From positions 1-64,000 of the forward strand of contig CAKPHC010000003.1 of assembly GCA_934155645.1 (NCBI GenBank): DNA of 64,000 nucleotides, in the 5' to 3' direction. This stretch comes from an uncultured Bacilli bacterium. Its GTDB lineage: Bacteria > Bacillota_I > Bacilli_A > RF39 > UBA660. Of the stretch, positions 40,497 through 49,594 are shown in pieces. The position numbers were made by a program, and so were the translations under genes. Positions within the stretch are counted from its first letter, which is position 1; each line of letters opens with the position of its first letter. The notes below the pieces were generated by a model, which saw nothing but the letters and a program-made list of their open reading frames with translations, ran no database searches and had not been told where the DNA came from.

Positions 40497-41279
40497 TTGA
40501 AAATATATGTTGATTTAGTATTATTTTTAAATATTGCCATGGACTTTTTATTACTTTTATCAGTTTCAATGGTTCTAAAGAGAAATGTTAAGTTTTATAG
40601 AATAATTCTAGGAAGTATTACTGGAGGTATATCAATTCTACTTTTATTTATAAAACTTAATAATATCAGTTTATTTATTCTTAAAATGTTAATAAGCATC
40701 TTAATGGTATTAACAACATTTTCATATAAGAACTTTAAATACTTCTTTAATAATCTTCTTTATTTATATCTATCAAGCATTATTCTAGGAGGGGGCATAT
40801 ACTTATTAGATATTCAAATAAATTATCATAACAATGGATTAATGTTTATTAGTAATGGTATGGAGATAAACGTAATAGTACTCTTAATAATAAGTCCTTT
40901 TATAATATATAGTTATATTAAAAGTATGAAAAAAATGAAAATAAATTTTAATAATTATTACAAAGTAGATGTCTATTATAAAGATAACATATATAAATTT
41001 AATGCTTATTTAGATACTGGAAATAAACTTTATGATCCCTACAAAAAACGACCAATTATTTTAGTAAGTACTAATAAAATAAATATTGATTATGAAGAAA
41101 GTATTTTAGTTCCTTATGAAACTGCAAGCGGTAAAAGTATTCTAAAATGTTTTGTTGCAGAAAAAATAATAATTGATAATAATTACGAAGTAAAAAACGT
41201 ATTAATAGGTATCACTAAATTCAAAATGGAAGGTGTAGATATGCTTTTGAATAATGAAATAATAGGAGGAATAAAATGA
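40497..41279 (+). CDS. spoIIGA: SpoIIGA, sporulation sigma-E processing peptidase
   Basis: SpoIIGA is the membrane aspartic protease that removes the pro-sequence from pro-sigma-E in the mother cell. Five membrane helices fill the first half (starting KIYVDLVLFLNIAMDFLLLL). The C-terminal protease domain carries the active-site motif YLDTGNKLYDP with Asp at about 173. I chose the TTG start at 40497, three bases after GGTGGTGAT, because it gives the family's exact N-terminus (M-KIYxDxxxxxN). The earlier in-frame start lies over the preceding terminator. It overlaps sigE by four bases (ATGA), as in other spore formers. Confidence 0.9.
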   Translation: MKIYVDLVLFLNIAMDFLLLLSVSMVLKRNVKFYRIILGSITGGISILLLFIKLNNISLFILKMLISILMVLTTFSYKNFKYFFNNLLYLYLSSIILGGGIYLLDIQINYHNNGLMFISNGMEINVIVLLIISPFIIYSYIKSMKKMKINFNNYYKVDVYYKDNIYKFNAYLDTGNKLYDPYKKRPIILVSTNKINIDYEESILVPYETASGKSILKCFVAEKIIIDNNYEVKNVLIGITKFKMEGVDMLLNNEIIGGIK

Positions 41280-41968
41280 TAAGTATTTTATTATTAATAG
41301 GGGATTTATTAGAATTAAGTAGTGTTTTATTTTATGTAGGTGCAACAGATAAATTACCAGAACCTTTATCTAAAGAAATGGAAGAATATTATTTAATGTT
41401 ATCTAATGATGGAGATATAACAGCAAGAGATAAATTAATTGAACATAACTTAAGATTAGTTGTATTCTTAGCTAAAAAGTATGAAAATACTAAAGTGGAT
41501 TTAGAAGATTTAGTAAGTATAGGTACAATTGGTCTAATTAAAGGAATAAAAACCTACAGTATGGATAAAAATATTAAACTAGCAACTTATGCATCTAGAT
41601 GTATAGATAATGAAATACTTATGTATTTAAGAAAAAATAAGAAAATAAAAACAGAAGTTAGTTTTGATGAATCTTTAAGTTATGACCCTGATGGGAACGA
41701 ATTACATTTAGAAGATATCCTAGGAACTGACCCTGATATTGTAACAAAAGGATTAGAAGAAGATATTGATAAAAGAATAGTAATTGAAGAGATTAATAGA
41801 TTAGATCCAAGAGATAGAGAAATAATGGTTTTAAGATATGGCTTAATATCAGGTGAAGAAATGACTCAGAAAGATGTAGCAAAGCTTTTAGGAATAAGTC
41901 AATCGTATATATCAAGAATTGAAAAAAAAGTTATAAAGAAAATTAAAAATATTGTTAGAAATTACTAA
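41276..41968 (+). CDS. sigE: RNA polymerase sporulation sigma factor E
   Basis: This is the mother-cell sigma factor, made as an inactive precursor. Region 2 (IEHNLRLVVFLAKKYENT, SIGTIGLIKGI, KLATYASRCIDNEILMYLR) and region 4 (LDPRDREIMVLRYGL, TQKDVAKLLGISQSYISRIEKK) are nearly as in B. subtilis SigE. The stretch FYVGATDKLPEPLSKE aligns with YYIGGSEALPPPLSKD. The pro-sequence before it (about 18 residues) is short and hydrophobic with no basic residue. sigG does not follow, unlike in Bacillus; the germination operon faces it instead. Confidence 0.95.
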   Translation: MISILLLIGDLLELSSVLFYVGATDKLPEPLSKEMEEYYLMLSNDGDITARDKLIEHNLRLVVFLAKKYENTKVDLEDLVSIGTIGLIKGIKTYSMDKNIKLATYASRCIDNEILMYLRKNKKIKTEVSFDESLSYDPDGNELHLEDILGTDPDIVTKGLEEDIDKRIVIEEINRLDPRDREIMVLRYGLISGEEMTQKDVAKLLGISQSYISRIEKKVIKKIKNIVRNY

Positions 41969-41973
41969 GAAAA

Positions 41974-42009
41974 AAAAGACTTACTGGGTGAGAGTTCAGT
42001 AAGTCTTTT
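41974..42009. terminator. bidirectional terminator between sigE and the ger operon
   Basis: AAAAGACTTACTG (41974-41986) pairs perfectly with CAGTAAGTCTTTT (41997-42009). T-rich runs follow on both strands, so it can end sigE and the convergent gerB. Confidence 0.85.
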
Positions 42010-42073
42010 ACTATATTGACTTAATCAATACAAGTATATTCTAATAATCTTTTGTGAAACTAACGTGAAAGAT

Positions 42074-43135
42074 TTATGTTTTTTTTCTAATAAATAACAT
42101 CAAAAAGAAGTGAATAACTAGAATAGGTAGTAATAACCAAATAACCATTTTAAGACTAAGACTAGATAAATAAATACTTATAATAAGAATAATTAATCCA
42201 GGAATTATAACTATATTGTTATGTGGCTTAATCTTAAATAATGAAATAATACCTTCTTTTATATAAAATATTGTAACTGCAATTGTTAAAAAGCCATCAA
42301 ACATAAACTTAAAAGAAATAATATCTTCAATACGTTCAATAAAGTTAAGTAGTGATACCTTTTGTAATACGATAATGTCTGGGTAATTTAAAATACTAGT
42401 TAATTTAATTCCAAGAATAGATATTACTAAAATAAAGTTTATAAGAATATAAACTGAATTAACAATATAAGCAGTTATCATATACTTAGAATACTTTTTA
42501 TTACACTCAATTTTATCCTTAGGAATTATTAACAAAAGAAATAATGGCGTAACACTTAAAATACTATAATATATTGAACTTTCATAAATATTAAAGAATT
42601 TATTTGTAAGAAGTGGATACAAATTAACTGGATTACTATAGTTTAGAAGTGCAACTAATGAAATTATTACTAAAAATATTAAGATGAAAATAAATATACC
42701 ACTAGTCCTTGTAATTGTATTAATACCTTTACTAGATAAGTAAACACAAGATAAAACAAGAAGAATACTTATAGGAAGAATATTAATATCATTTAAAAGA
42801 TTATAATTAATAAATAGTGATAGGTTATACAAAATATAAGAAGAAATAAGAATAAATAATAGAATTAAAATAAAGATAAATACTTTAGCAATTACTTTAG
42901 GAAACGAGGCATTAATTTTTTCAAATATATTTTTACTAGGCATTTTATCATTAATATAGAAATAACACTTAACTAAAATAAGTCCGAATATACTTCCTAG
43001 AATAATACTAAATATAGAATCATTTTTAGATATAGAAATAATTAAATTAAATAGACCAATTATATAAAAAGAACGATATAAGAAAGTGGATAAGAAAGAT
43101 ATGCCTAAAGGAGAAATTTTACTATCATTATTCAT
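42074..43135 (-). CDS. GerB-type spore germination permease
   Basis: GerB subunits are membrane proteins of the amino-acid/polyamine transporter fold that bind germinants together with GerA in the spore inner membrane. The 353-residue protein has about ten hydrophobic helices and matches the Spore_permease pattern. I chose the ATG at 43135, nine bases after GGAG, because the ATG at 43144 touches that ribosome site. The start overlaps the end of gerC. It is the last gene of the operon and ends before a shared terminator. The germinant is unknown. Confidence 0.85.
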   Translation of the reverse strand: MNNDSKISPLGISFLSTFLYRSFYIIGLFNLIISISKNDSIFSIILGSIFGLILVKCYFYINDKMPSKNIFEKINASFPKVIAKVFIFILILLFILISSYILYNLSLFINYNLLNDINILPISILLVLSCVYLSSKGINTITRTSGIFIFILIFLVIISLVALLNYSNPVNLYPLLTNKFFNIYESSIYYSILSVTPLFLLLIIPKDKIECNKKYSKYMITAYIVNSVYILINFILVISILGIKLTSILNYPDIIVLQKVSLLNFIERIEDIISFKFMFDGFLTIAVTIFYIKEGIISLFKIKPHNNIVIIPGLIILIISIYLSSLSLKMVIWLLLPILVIHFFLMLFIRKKT

Positions 43136-44123
43136 AGCTATCATCTCCTTTAATATTAGAATTATTTATTTTATTAGAACTTATCTTAATGTTGAATTTA
43201 AACTTGATATCTTTATTATTTTTGTAATATTTATAATCATACTTTTTTAAAAGATTACTAAAGTAGTTATAATTATTTAGTGCAAGATAACTATTTATAT
43301 ATTTTTTTACTCCTTCTTGAAATAATAAATCTAACTCTTTATCATCTTTTATTTTAGTATTATTACTCATTATTTGATAAGTACTAGTAATATTAATATT
43401 TATCTTATTCTTATTTATTTTTAAATTTGTCTTAGAATAATTTATCTTAAAATTAATATCATTTACCTCAAACTCGTTCTTTATAATATTATCAGTAATA
43501 AAGTTATAACCAATACTTTCATCCTTAGTAAGCAACTTATTTTCATTATAAATAGAGTAGTACCCATCTATTTTAATTGAATCCTTATCATCTATTTTAG
43601 GTATATAACTATTTTTAATTTCTAGGATATCTTTTACAACATCATCAAATTGCTTAATTGCAACTATTCCTTCGTTCTCATGATTAACATTAATTAAGTT
43701 ATTAATATCATCTTTTCTATAATTTTCAAGATTAGTTTTAGGATTAGTAATAACAGTACTAAAAGTATTTCTAGAATCACTCCTATTAAGGAATAGATTA
43801 ATAACTTCATCATAGTCATCTTTTTCTAAATTAGTAGTAAATAAAATTAATTCTAAATGGGAAAAAGATATTTTTTTATTTGATTCTAAATATAAATTAG
43901 TTAAACACTTATCCAAAGATTTATCACTAGTAGTATAAACTTTATTACTTTTTAAATCATCCTCAGTAGGCGTTAACATATTTAAAGATACAACATATTG
44001 ATTATTATCTTTATCAATTAAAATCATATCAACAATTCCTAGTTCGTTTAATTCACTATAACTAACACAACCAGTAGTAAATACCAATAAAAGAATTAAT
44101 ATTAATAATTTTATATATTTCAT
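43128..44123 (-). CDS. Ger(x)C-family germination lipoprotein
   Basis: GerC proteins are outer-face lipoproteins needed for function of the germinant receptor. The signal peptide ends in a lipobox FTTGC with the lipidated Cys at 19. Typical early residues follow (SYSELNELGIVDMILIDKD). The 331-residue body is Asn/Lys-rich and shortened in loops compared with Bacillus GerAC. GGGAG precedes the ATG. It starts one base after gerA, which gives the order gerA-gerC-gerB. Confidence 0.85.
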   Translation of the reverse strand: MKYIKLLILILLLVFTTGCVSYSELNELGIVDMILIDKDNNQYVVSLNMLTPTEDDLKSNKVYTTSDKSLDKCLTNLYLESNKKISFSHLELILFTTNLEKDDYDEVINLFLNRSDSRNTFSTVITNPKTNLENYRKDDINNLINVNHENEGIVAIKQFDDVVKDILEIKNSYIPKIDDKDSIKIDGYYSIYNENKLLTKDESIGYNFITDNIIKNEFEVNDINFKINYSKTNLKINKNKININITSTYQIMSNNTKIKDDKELDLLFQEGVKKYINSYLALNNYNYFSNLLKKYDYKYYKNNKDIKFKFNIKISSNKINNSNIKGDDSYE

Positions 44124-44124
44124 C

Positions 44125-45543
44125 TTATCGCTCCCTTATAATGTTTTTATCAGTTAAAAGAGGATTCCTTTTACGAAGTCTTTTGCCTTTAGCTCTTATA
44201 ACCGCATCATTTAATTCAGATTTAATAATAGGAGATAATGGTGCCATATAAGGAAAGCCAAAACTAGTAATACTGCAAAGTTTAGTAACTAATAAAACGA
44301 GTCCAATAAATATTCCATAAATACCAAAAAATGTTGCAATAATTAATAGGAAAATACGATAATATCTAATCGCTTGTGATAGGGCATTACTTGTAAATAT
44401 TAATCCACTTATCGCACTTATTGCTACTACTATTATCATAATAGGTGAAATAATACCGGCATTAACTGCAGCATCGCCAATAACTAATCCACCTAGTATT
44501 GATACTGATGTTCCCATTTTAGAAGGTATTCTAGTATCACTTTCTCTTAATATTTCAAAACTTATAATCATCAAAATAGCTTCTATAAAAGCAGGAAAGG
44601 GTACAGTTAATCTTTGTGATGTAAAATTAACTAATAAGTTAATAGGAATCGAAGAGGTATTATGAGTAGTAACACTTACATAATAAGCAGGCAAAAATAT
44701 TGCTATAATAAATCCAATTAACCTAATTATTCTAATAAAAGAGGCATTTATTGGTTTTTGATAATAATCATCAGGAGTATGTAAAAAATCAATAAAGAAA
44801 GTAGGAATAATTAATACGTAAGGAGAGTTATCAACAACAATTGCAACTTTTCCTTCTAATAAAGCTTGAGATACTGTATCAGGTCGTTCTGTTATATTAA
44901 TAACTGGAAATAAGTGATCTTTTTTAATAATACGTTCTCTTATATAACCAGAATCAATTATTCCATCGATATTTATTTCTTCTAGTTTTTTCATTATCTT
45001 TGTAATTAACTCATCATTAGCAATATTATTCATATAACAAACTCCAACTTTAGTATTGCTATTCTTTCCAATAAATAAAGTTTTTAAATATAAGTTATTA
45101 CTTCTAATTCTTCTTCTAATTAATCCAACGTTAGTATTAAAATTTTCATTAAAAGCATCTTTAGGTCCAATAATAGAAACTTCACTATCAGTAGTATTTA
45201 TTCCTCTATCAAGCTTAGCTTTAACTTCTACTGCAATAAAACTGTTATCTACAAAAATAATACAAAAACCTTTAAATATATAATCGATAACACTATTTAC
45301 ATCATCTAATTCTTTTACATTACTTAAAGGTATAGAATTTAGGATTAAGGAGTACGTATCTTTAGTAGGAACATTAATTAATTTAGTAATCTTCTTTAAT
45401 AAAAAATCATTTATATCATCACCACTACATAGTACTTCGTTAAATATAATTGTTACTGTACTAGAGTAGGTATCAATACTTCTTATAACTATATCACTAC
45501 TATTGCCACATTTATTTTTTATATCATTTATTAAATTATTCAT
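44125..45543 (-). CDS. GerA-family spore germination protein
   Basis: GerA subunits form the oligomeric ion channel of the germinant receptor. The soluble N-terminal half (about 1-240) contains the family stretch IIGPKDAFNENFNTNVGLIRRRIRSNNL. The C-terminal half has about five membrane helices (including LTVPFPAFIEAILMIISFEILRESDTRIP and GGLVIGDAAVNAGIISPIMIIVVAISAI). At 472 residues it is complete. It heads the operon with GGTG before the ATG. A single receptor in a genome this compact would make it the main germination sensor, although other loci outside the window cannot be excluded. Confidence 0.92.
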   Translation of the reverse strand: MNNLINDIKNKCGNSSDIVIRSIDTYSSTVTIIFNEVLCSGDDINDFLLKKITKLINVPTKDTYSLILNSIPLSNVKELDDVNSVIDYIFKGFCIIFVDNSFIAVEVKAKLDRGINTTDSEVSIIGPKDAFNENFNTNVGLIRRRIRSNNLYLKTLFIGKNSNTKVGVCYMNNIANDELITKIMKKLEEINIDGIIDSGYIRERIIKKDHLFPVINITERPDTVSQALLEGKVAIVVDNSPYVLIIPTFFIDFLHTPDDYYQKPINASFIRIIRLIGFIIAIFLPAYYVSVTTHNTSSIPINLLVNFTSQRLTVPFPAFIEAILMIISFEILRESDTRIPSKMGTSVSILGGLVIGDAAVNAGIISPIMIIVVAISAISGLIFTSNALSQAIRYYRIFLLIIATFFGIYGIFIGLVLLVTKLCSITSFGFPYMAPLSPIIKSELNDAVIRAKGKRLRKRNPLLTDKNIIRER

Positions 45544-45594
45544 AAGTCTTCACCATTAATAATATTATTAGTTTTTTTATTTCAGTTTATACGT

Positions 45595-45600
45595 TATAAT
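45595..45600 (+). promoter_or_regulatory. -10 element of the rRNA methyltransferase gene
   Basis: TATAAT, 19 bp before the ATG at 45620. Only T-rich sequence is found at the -35 position. Confidence 0.4.
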
Positions 45601-45619
45601 TAATATGAGGCGAATAAAT

Positions 45620-46807
45620 ATGAACCAAGTAGTAATAGAAAAATTAGATCATTTTGGAAGAGGAATTGCTAAAATAAATGAAAAAATAGTTTTTGTTCCT
45701 AATACATTAAAAGGTGATGTTGTAGTAATAGAAATAGTGAAAGACAATTCTTCTTATGCTTTAGGGAAAGTAGTTAAGTATATAGAAAAGCAAAAAAGAC
45801 TAAGTCCTTGTAAATATAGTAATATTTGTGGTGGCTGTCACTTAATAGATATGGATTATTTTAGTCAATTAGAGTTTAAAAAAGAAAAGATAAAGGAATT
45901 ATTTAAGAAAAATTTAGGATTAGATATTACTTTAGATGACGTTATAACAGGAGATAAAAGTAATTATCGTAATAAAATAAATCTTCATATAAAAGGTGAA
46001 AAAGTAGGTTTCTATGCTTTAGAAAGTCATGATTTAGTAGAAATAGATGAATGTTACATTACTAAAAAAGAAATTAATGATTTATTACCTAAAGTAAAAA
46101 ACTTGGCCAAAAATAACAATATAGATGAAGTAATGATTAGATATCATAATGGATTAATCTTATCTATAAAGGGAAATGTTTCTAAAGATTTTCTTTTAAA
46201 GAATTTTCTTGATTGTTCTCTTATTTATTTAAATAATAAAAAGATAAAAGGTAATGAAGTAACAGAAAATATTTTAGATAAACGCTTTAGAGTATCACCC
46301 AAGTCATTTTTCCAAGTAAATACTAGCGTATCTAGTAAAATGTTTTCAAAAGTAAGAAGTTACATTAAGGATAAATCTTTTAATAAAGCTCTTGATTTAT
46401 ATTGTGGAACAGGTGTTATTGGTATTTTAATCTCTGACTTAGTAGGCGAAGTAGTAGGAATAGAAGTAGTAAGTGACGCTATAGAAGATGCTAATTATAA
46501 CAAGAAAATAAATAATATTAATAACGTAAGCTTTATATGTGACAAAGTAGAGAATAGGATAGATAGTTTTAAAGATATAGATTTAGTTATAGTAGATCCA
46601 CCAAGAAGTGGACTTGATAAGAAAAGCATTGCTAATATAATGACTATCGCCCCTAAAGAGATAATTTATATTTCGTGTGATCCTGCAACATTAACTAGAG
46701 ACTTAAAGGAGTTAAGAGGTAAGTACGATATAAGTAATGTATCTATTGCTGATATGTTCCCAAATACTTACCATTGCGAAAGTATCACAGTTCTTAAGAG
46801 GAGATAG
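45620..46807 (+). CDS. rlmD: 23S rRNA (uracil-5-)-methyltransferase, RumA/RlmCD family
   Basis: The enzyme methylates C5 of a uridine in 23S rRNA using SAM. An N-terminal TRAM domain (VIEKLDHFGRGIAKINEKIVFVP) is followed by a [4Fe-4S] site (CKYSNICGGCHL plus a later Cys in IDECYITKK). The SAM-binding motif LDLYCGTGVIG is present, as are VDPPRSGLDKKS and the catalytic Cys in YISCDPATLTRDL. I chose the ATG at 45620, seven bases after GAGGCG. The ATG at 45605 is too close to the -10 box. In Firmicutes one such enzyme often does the work of both RlmC and RlmD. Confidence 0.9.
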   Translation: MNQVVIEKLDHFGRGIAKINEKIVFVPNTLKGDVVVIEIVKDNSSYALGKVVKYIEKQKRLSPCKYSNICGGCHLIDMDYFSQLEFKKEKIKELFKKNLGLDITLDDVITGDKSNYRNKINLHIKGEKVGFYALESHDLVEIDECYITKKEINDLLPKVKNLAKNNNIDEVMIRYHNGLILSIKGNVSKDFLLKNFLDCSLIYLNNKKIKGNEVTENILDKRFRVSPKSFFQVNTSVSSKMFSKVRSYIKDKSFNKALDLYCGTGVIGILISDLVGEVVGIEVVSDAIEDANYNKKINNINNVSFICDKVENRIDSFKDIDLVIVDPPRSGLDKKSIANIMTIAPKEIIYISCDPATLTRDLKELRGKYDISNVSIADMFPNTYHCESITVLKRR

Positions 46808-46815
46808 AGCTAAAT

Positions 46816-47412
46816 ATGTTAAAAATGATTAAAGGTGTAAAAATCAATGATTCAGATAAGTTAAATGAGGAATATATGATTACTGAAAATTGTATAATGG
46901 CGAATATTGATGCTAACAAAATATTAAAGATAATTAACGATTTTGTTGATATACAAAAGGATCACCTATTTTTAATAATTGAAGTTCCTACCAATGAAAA
47001 GGATGAAGGAATTGAAGGGAATATAATCAAAGAACTTCATAAAGATGTTTATTATCTTGATAATATGTCCAAACCATTTGCTAAAGAATTATTAAAAACA
47101 TTTGGGAATTTGTTTATTAATGATGGATTATCACAAATTGGTATAGGAAATCATGTTAGTAATGCAGAAATAATGACTGACAAATATAATGTAATAGAAA
47201 TTTTTAATGGTAAAGACAAAATTGATAATTACGAAAAGTTAATGGATAAATATAAGATTAAAAAGGTGGAAGATTTAGTAACTGCATGGGCTTTCTTTAG
47301 CGATTCTAACCCAGGAGAATGTATTTGTGTTGATGAAGATGGAAAGTCAGTATATGATGTTATTGAAGTATTAACAAAAGAATCAGGATTATATTTTGCT
47401 GAAAGACGATAA
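46816..47412 (+). CDS. unknown cytoplasmic protein
   Basis: The 198-residue product is not recognised. It appears globular, with alternating strands and helices, no membrane span and a late DSNPGECICVDEDGKSVYDVIEVL segment. The layout is that of small immunity- or SMI1-like domains, but I cannot assign one. It begins eight bases after the methyltransferase stop with a distant GGAG, so it may be co-transcribed. The following 350 bases are degraded DNA, so this gene may belong to an accessory patch rather than to the methyltransferase operon. Confidence 0.6.
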   Translation: MLKMIKGVKINDSDKLNEEYMITENCIMANIDANKILKIINDFVDIQKDHLFLIIEVPTNEKDEGIEGNIIKELHKDVYYLDNMSKPFAKELLKTFGNLFINDGLSQIGIGNHVSNAEIMTDKYNVIEIFNGKDKIDNYEKLMDKYKIKKVEDLVTAWAFFSDSNPGECICVDEDGKSVYDVIEVLTKESGLYFAERR

Positions 47413-47428
47413 AGTTTGATTAAATGTT

Positions 47429-47671
47429 AATGCAATTGCAAATTTATTTAATGTTCAAAGAACTGCGATTGTAAAACATATTAACAATATATATATGATG
47501 AAGAATTAGATAAAAATTCAACTTGAAGGAAATAGAAAAGTTTCAAGAAAAAAAGACTATTATAATTTAGATATGATTATTTCTATTGGGCCAAAACAGC
47601 AATAAAATTTAGAATAAAGCAATATTAGAATTTAAAAAGGTCATTTAAAAGGTATTTTAACTAAAGAAATG
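47429..47671 (+). pseudogene. decayed RhuM-like gene
   Basis: Reading across frames gives ANLFNVQRTAIVKHINNIY, then DEELDKNST, then KDYYNLDMIISIG, then KTAIKFRI. This is the order of blocks in RhuM (virulence protein RhuM family), whose intact members read like LFGVQKAAISKHLKNIF, ELDE, YNLDAIISVGYRVNS and ATQFRIWAT. Several frameshifts and internal stops make it non-functional. Both the start and the C-terminal part are lost. RhuM genes are usually carried by mobile islands, so this marks an old insertion. Confidence 0.7.
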
Positions 47672-47714
47672 TTTTTTTGCTATTCATATGCTTTTTAAAA
47701 AAAGCGTTAAGTTG

Positions 47715-47723
47715 TGGTATAAT
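47715..47723 (+). promoter_or_regulatory. extended -10 promoter of the SDR gene
   Basis: TGgTATAAT, with a weak TTAAAA 17 bp upstream of the -10 hexamer. Confidence 0.45.
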
Positions 47724-47780
47724 TATATAAGAAAGATATTAGATTTATTTTTTGGAATGGAGTGGTAGGTGATAAATATT

Positions 47781-48776
47781 GTGAAAAAGATCTATATAAT
47801 AACAGGAGCAAATGGTTTTTTAGGTAATAACATTATAAGAAAGTTAGGGCAAGATGCTGATAATGAAATTAGGGCCTTTGTATTAAAAGGTGATTCTATT
47901 AAATCACTAGAAGGATTAAAATGTAAAATATACTATGGTGATGTAACTAAAAAAGAAACTTTAACATCAATTTTTGAAAATACTGATGGACAAGAAGTTT
48001 TTGTAATCCATTGTGCTGCAGTAGTATATATAAAATCAAAATACAATCCACTTGTTTATAATGTTAATGTTAATGGAACTAAAAATATAGTAGATAAGGT
48101 AATAGAGTCAAAAGCAAAACTTATCTATATTAGTAGTGTTCATGCAATCCCTGAGCAACCTAACAATGAATTAATAACAGAAATAACTAATTTTAACCCT
48201 GATAATGTTGAGGGATTATATGCAAAAACAAAAGCAGAAGCTGCGAAGTATGTAATTGATGCAGTAAAGGGTAAAAATTTGAATGCTTGTATAATTCATC
48301 CATCTGGTATTATAGGTCCAAATGATTTTGGCAATAGTCACTTAACACAACTAGTAAAAGAAGTTACAACTGGCAAGTTATTTGCTTGTGTAAAAGGTGG
48401 ATATGATTTTGTTGATGTAAGAGATGTAGCAAATGGCGTTATTAGTGCTTGTAAAAATGGGACTAATGGTGAATGTTATATCTTATCAAATAGATATATA
48501 ACAATTAAAGAATTATGTGATTTAATTTGCAATGTGCAAGAAAGAAAAAAAATTAAAATGGTATTACCGATAGGTCTTGCAAAATTAATAGCACCTTTAT
48601 TTGAAGTATATTATAATTTAAAGAAACAAACTCCACTTTTTACAAAGTATTCACTATATACACTATCTTCTAATGCTAATTTTAGTAATGAAAAAGCTAA
48701 AGAAAAGTTGGGATTTAAAAATAGAAATATGAAAGATACAATAAAGGATACTATTGAGTGGATAAATAAAAAGTAA
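47781..48776 (+). CDS. NAD-dependent epimerase/dehydratase (extended SDR)
   Basis: The nucleotide-binding motif TGANGFLG is at 8-15, and the catalytic YAKTK (Tyr 147, Lys 151) is in place. The middle HPSGIIGPNDFG matches the extended SDR family (dihydroflavonol-reductase/steroid-dehydrogenase-like). Members reduce or epimerise sugar nucleotides or small carbonyl compounds with NAD(P)H. I chose the GTG at 47781, seven bases after AGGTGAT. The GTG at 47769 would add four residues. It stands alone between two decayed genes, which suggests that it arrived with an island and was kept. The substrate is unknown. Confidence 0.8.
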   Translation: MKKIYIITGANGFLGNNIIRKLGQDADNEIRAFVLKGDSIKSLEGLKCKIYYGDVTKKETLTSIFENTDGQEVFVIHCAAVVYIKSKYNPLVYNVNVNGTKNIVDKVIESKAKLIYISSVHAIPEQPNNELITEITNFNPDNVEGLYAKTKAEAAKYVIDAVKGKNLNACIIHPSGIIGPNDFGNSHLTQLVKEVTTGKLFACVKGGYDFVDVRDVANGVISACKNGTNGECYILSNRYITIKELCDLICNVQERKKIKMVLPIGLAKLIAPLFEVYYNLKKQTPLFTKYSLYTLSSNANFSNEKAKEKLGFKNRNMKDTIKDTIEWINKK

Positions 48777-48826
48777 AAAAAGATAAAAATAAATAATAAT
48801 ACAAATTACAATTAACCACCAAACAA

Positions 48827-49068
48827 GGAGAAACACCAGTTGTAAGAACGTTAGATAAGATTGAATATAAAAATGAATTGGAAAAATATATGAAGAGTAT
48901 AAAGAGATAATTGAATCATCGGGTGATGAGCGAATAGAAGAATTAGCTGAGATGTCAGAAGTAATTAGATTCCTAGCAAAATTAGAAAATAAAGATTTAA
49001 ACAATGTTATAACAACGGCAGATAAAAAGAATGAAAAATGTTGTGTTTTAGAAGAAAAATTTTTTTAA
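48827..49068 (+). pseudogene. decayed nucleotide-pyrophosphohydrolase-like gene
   Basis: One frame reads GETPVVRTLDKIEYKNELEK and the next continues YEEYKEIIESSGDERIEELAEM, SEVIRFLAKLENKDLNNVI and DKKNEK. This is the MazG-like/phosphoribosyl-ATP-pyrophosphohydrolase-like family that reads IPEII...ELxxKLxEExxE...EELADxLEVIxAL. At least one frameshift near 48890 separates the parts, and the usual N-terminal NKLVRDKIP block is missing. It therefore seems to be a remnant. Confidence 0.65.
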
Positions 49069-49217
49069 AAAGGTTATTTAAAGTAAAATAGAAACCAAAA
49101 CCGAGCAAAAAAATATCAATTTGTGGAGATAGAAGATGAAGATAATTTATATAAAATCTAAAAAAGATTTTATCTAATAAAGAAAGAATTATAAAGGAAT
49201 TTCCAGCGTTATTAGTA

Positions 49218-49538
49218 TTGTTATTCATCTTTGCTCCTTTAGTACATCTAACAGTAGCGAAGACATTTACTTTTGGATTCATATATTCGTTTATAATATG
49301 GTTTCTCATAAAAATATTTGTAGTATTTGTAATAGATATTTTATGGTATTCTAATTCACCTAAGTACTGGATAAAAGGAACAGAAGATTTAAAAAGTGAA
49401 TATAAGAATTATAAATTCTATATAAGTAATATACCAAGAAGCTTATTAGCGAGATTAATCGTATCAATGATTGTAGGCATAATTATAAGTTTCCAAAATA
49501 ATTTGGAAAACAAAGGAGTTTATAAAGACGAAGCATAA
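49218..49538 (+). CDS. membrane protein, probably 5'-truncated
   Basis: Two membrane segments (about 1-42, with little polar sequence, and 80-95) flank a polar loop (YSNSPKYWIKGTEDLKSEYKNYKFY). The frame is open upstream to about 49155 without an ATG or ribosome site, so the TTG at 49218 is only nominal and the true start is probably lost. An ATG with GGAG at about 49136 lies in a neighbouring frame and would join by a single frameshift. Together with the decayed genes to its left, this supports a damaged gene. No family is recognised. Confidence 0.4.
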   Translation: MLFIFAPLVHLTVAKTFTFGFIYSFIIWFLIKIFVVFVIDILWYSNSPKYWIKGTEDLKSEYKNYKFYISNIPRSLLARLIVSMIVGIIISFQNNLENKGVYKDEA

Positions 49539-49594
49539 TTATAGTTTAATTTTGTAATGCATGTTATAATTATTCTATACTAATGGAGGTAAAA

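Noticed and set aside
40497..41279. Mycoplasma-type code with TGA as Trp
   Set aside because: spoIIGA ends at TGA exactly where the family ends, and Trp is encoded by TGG throughout.
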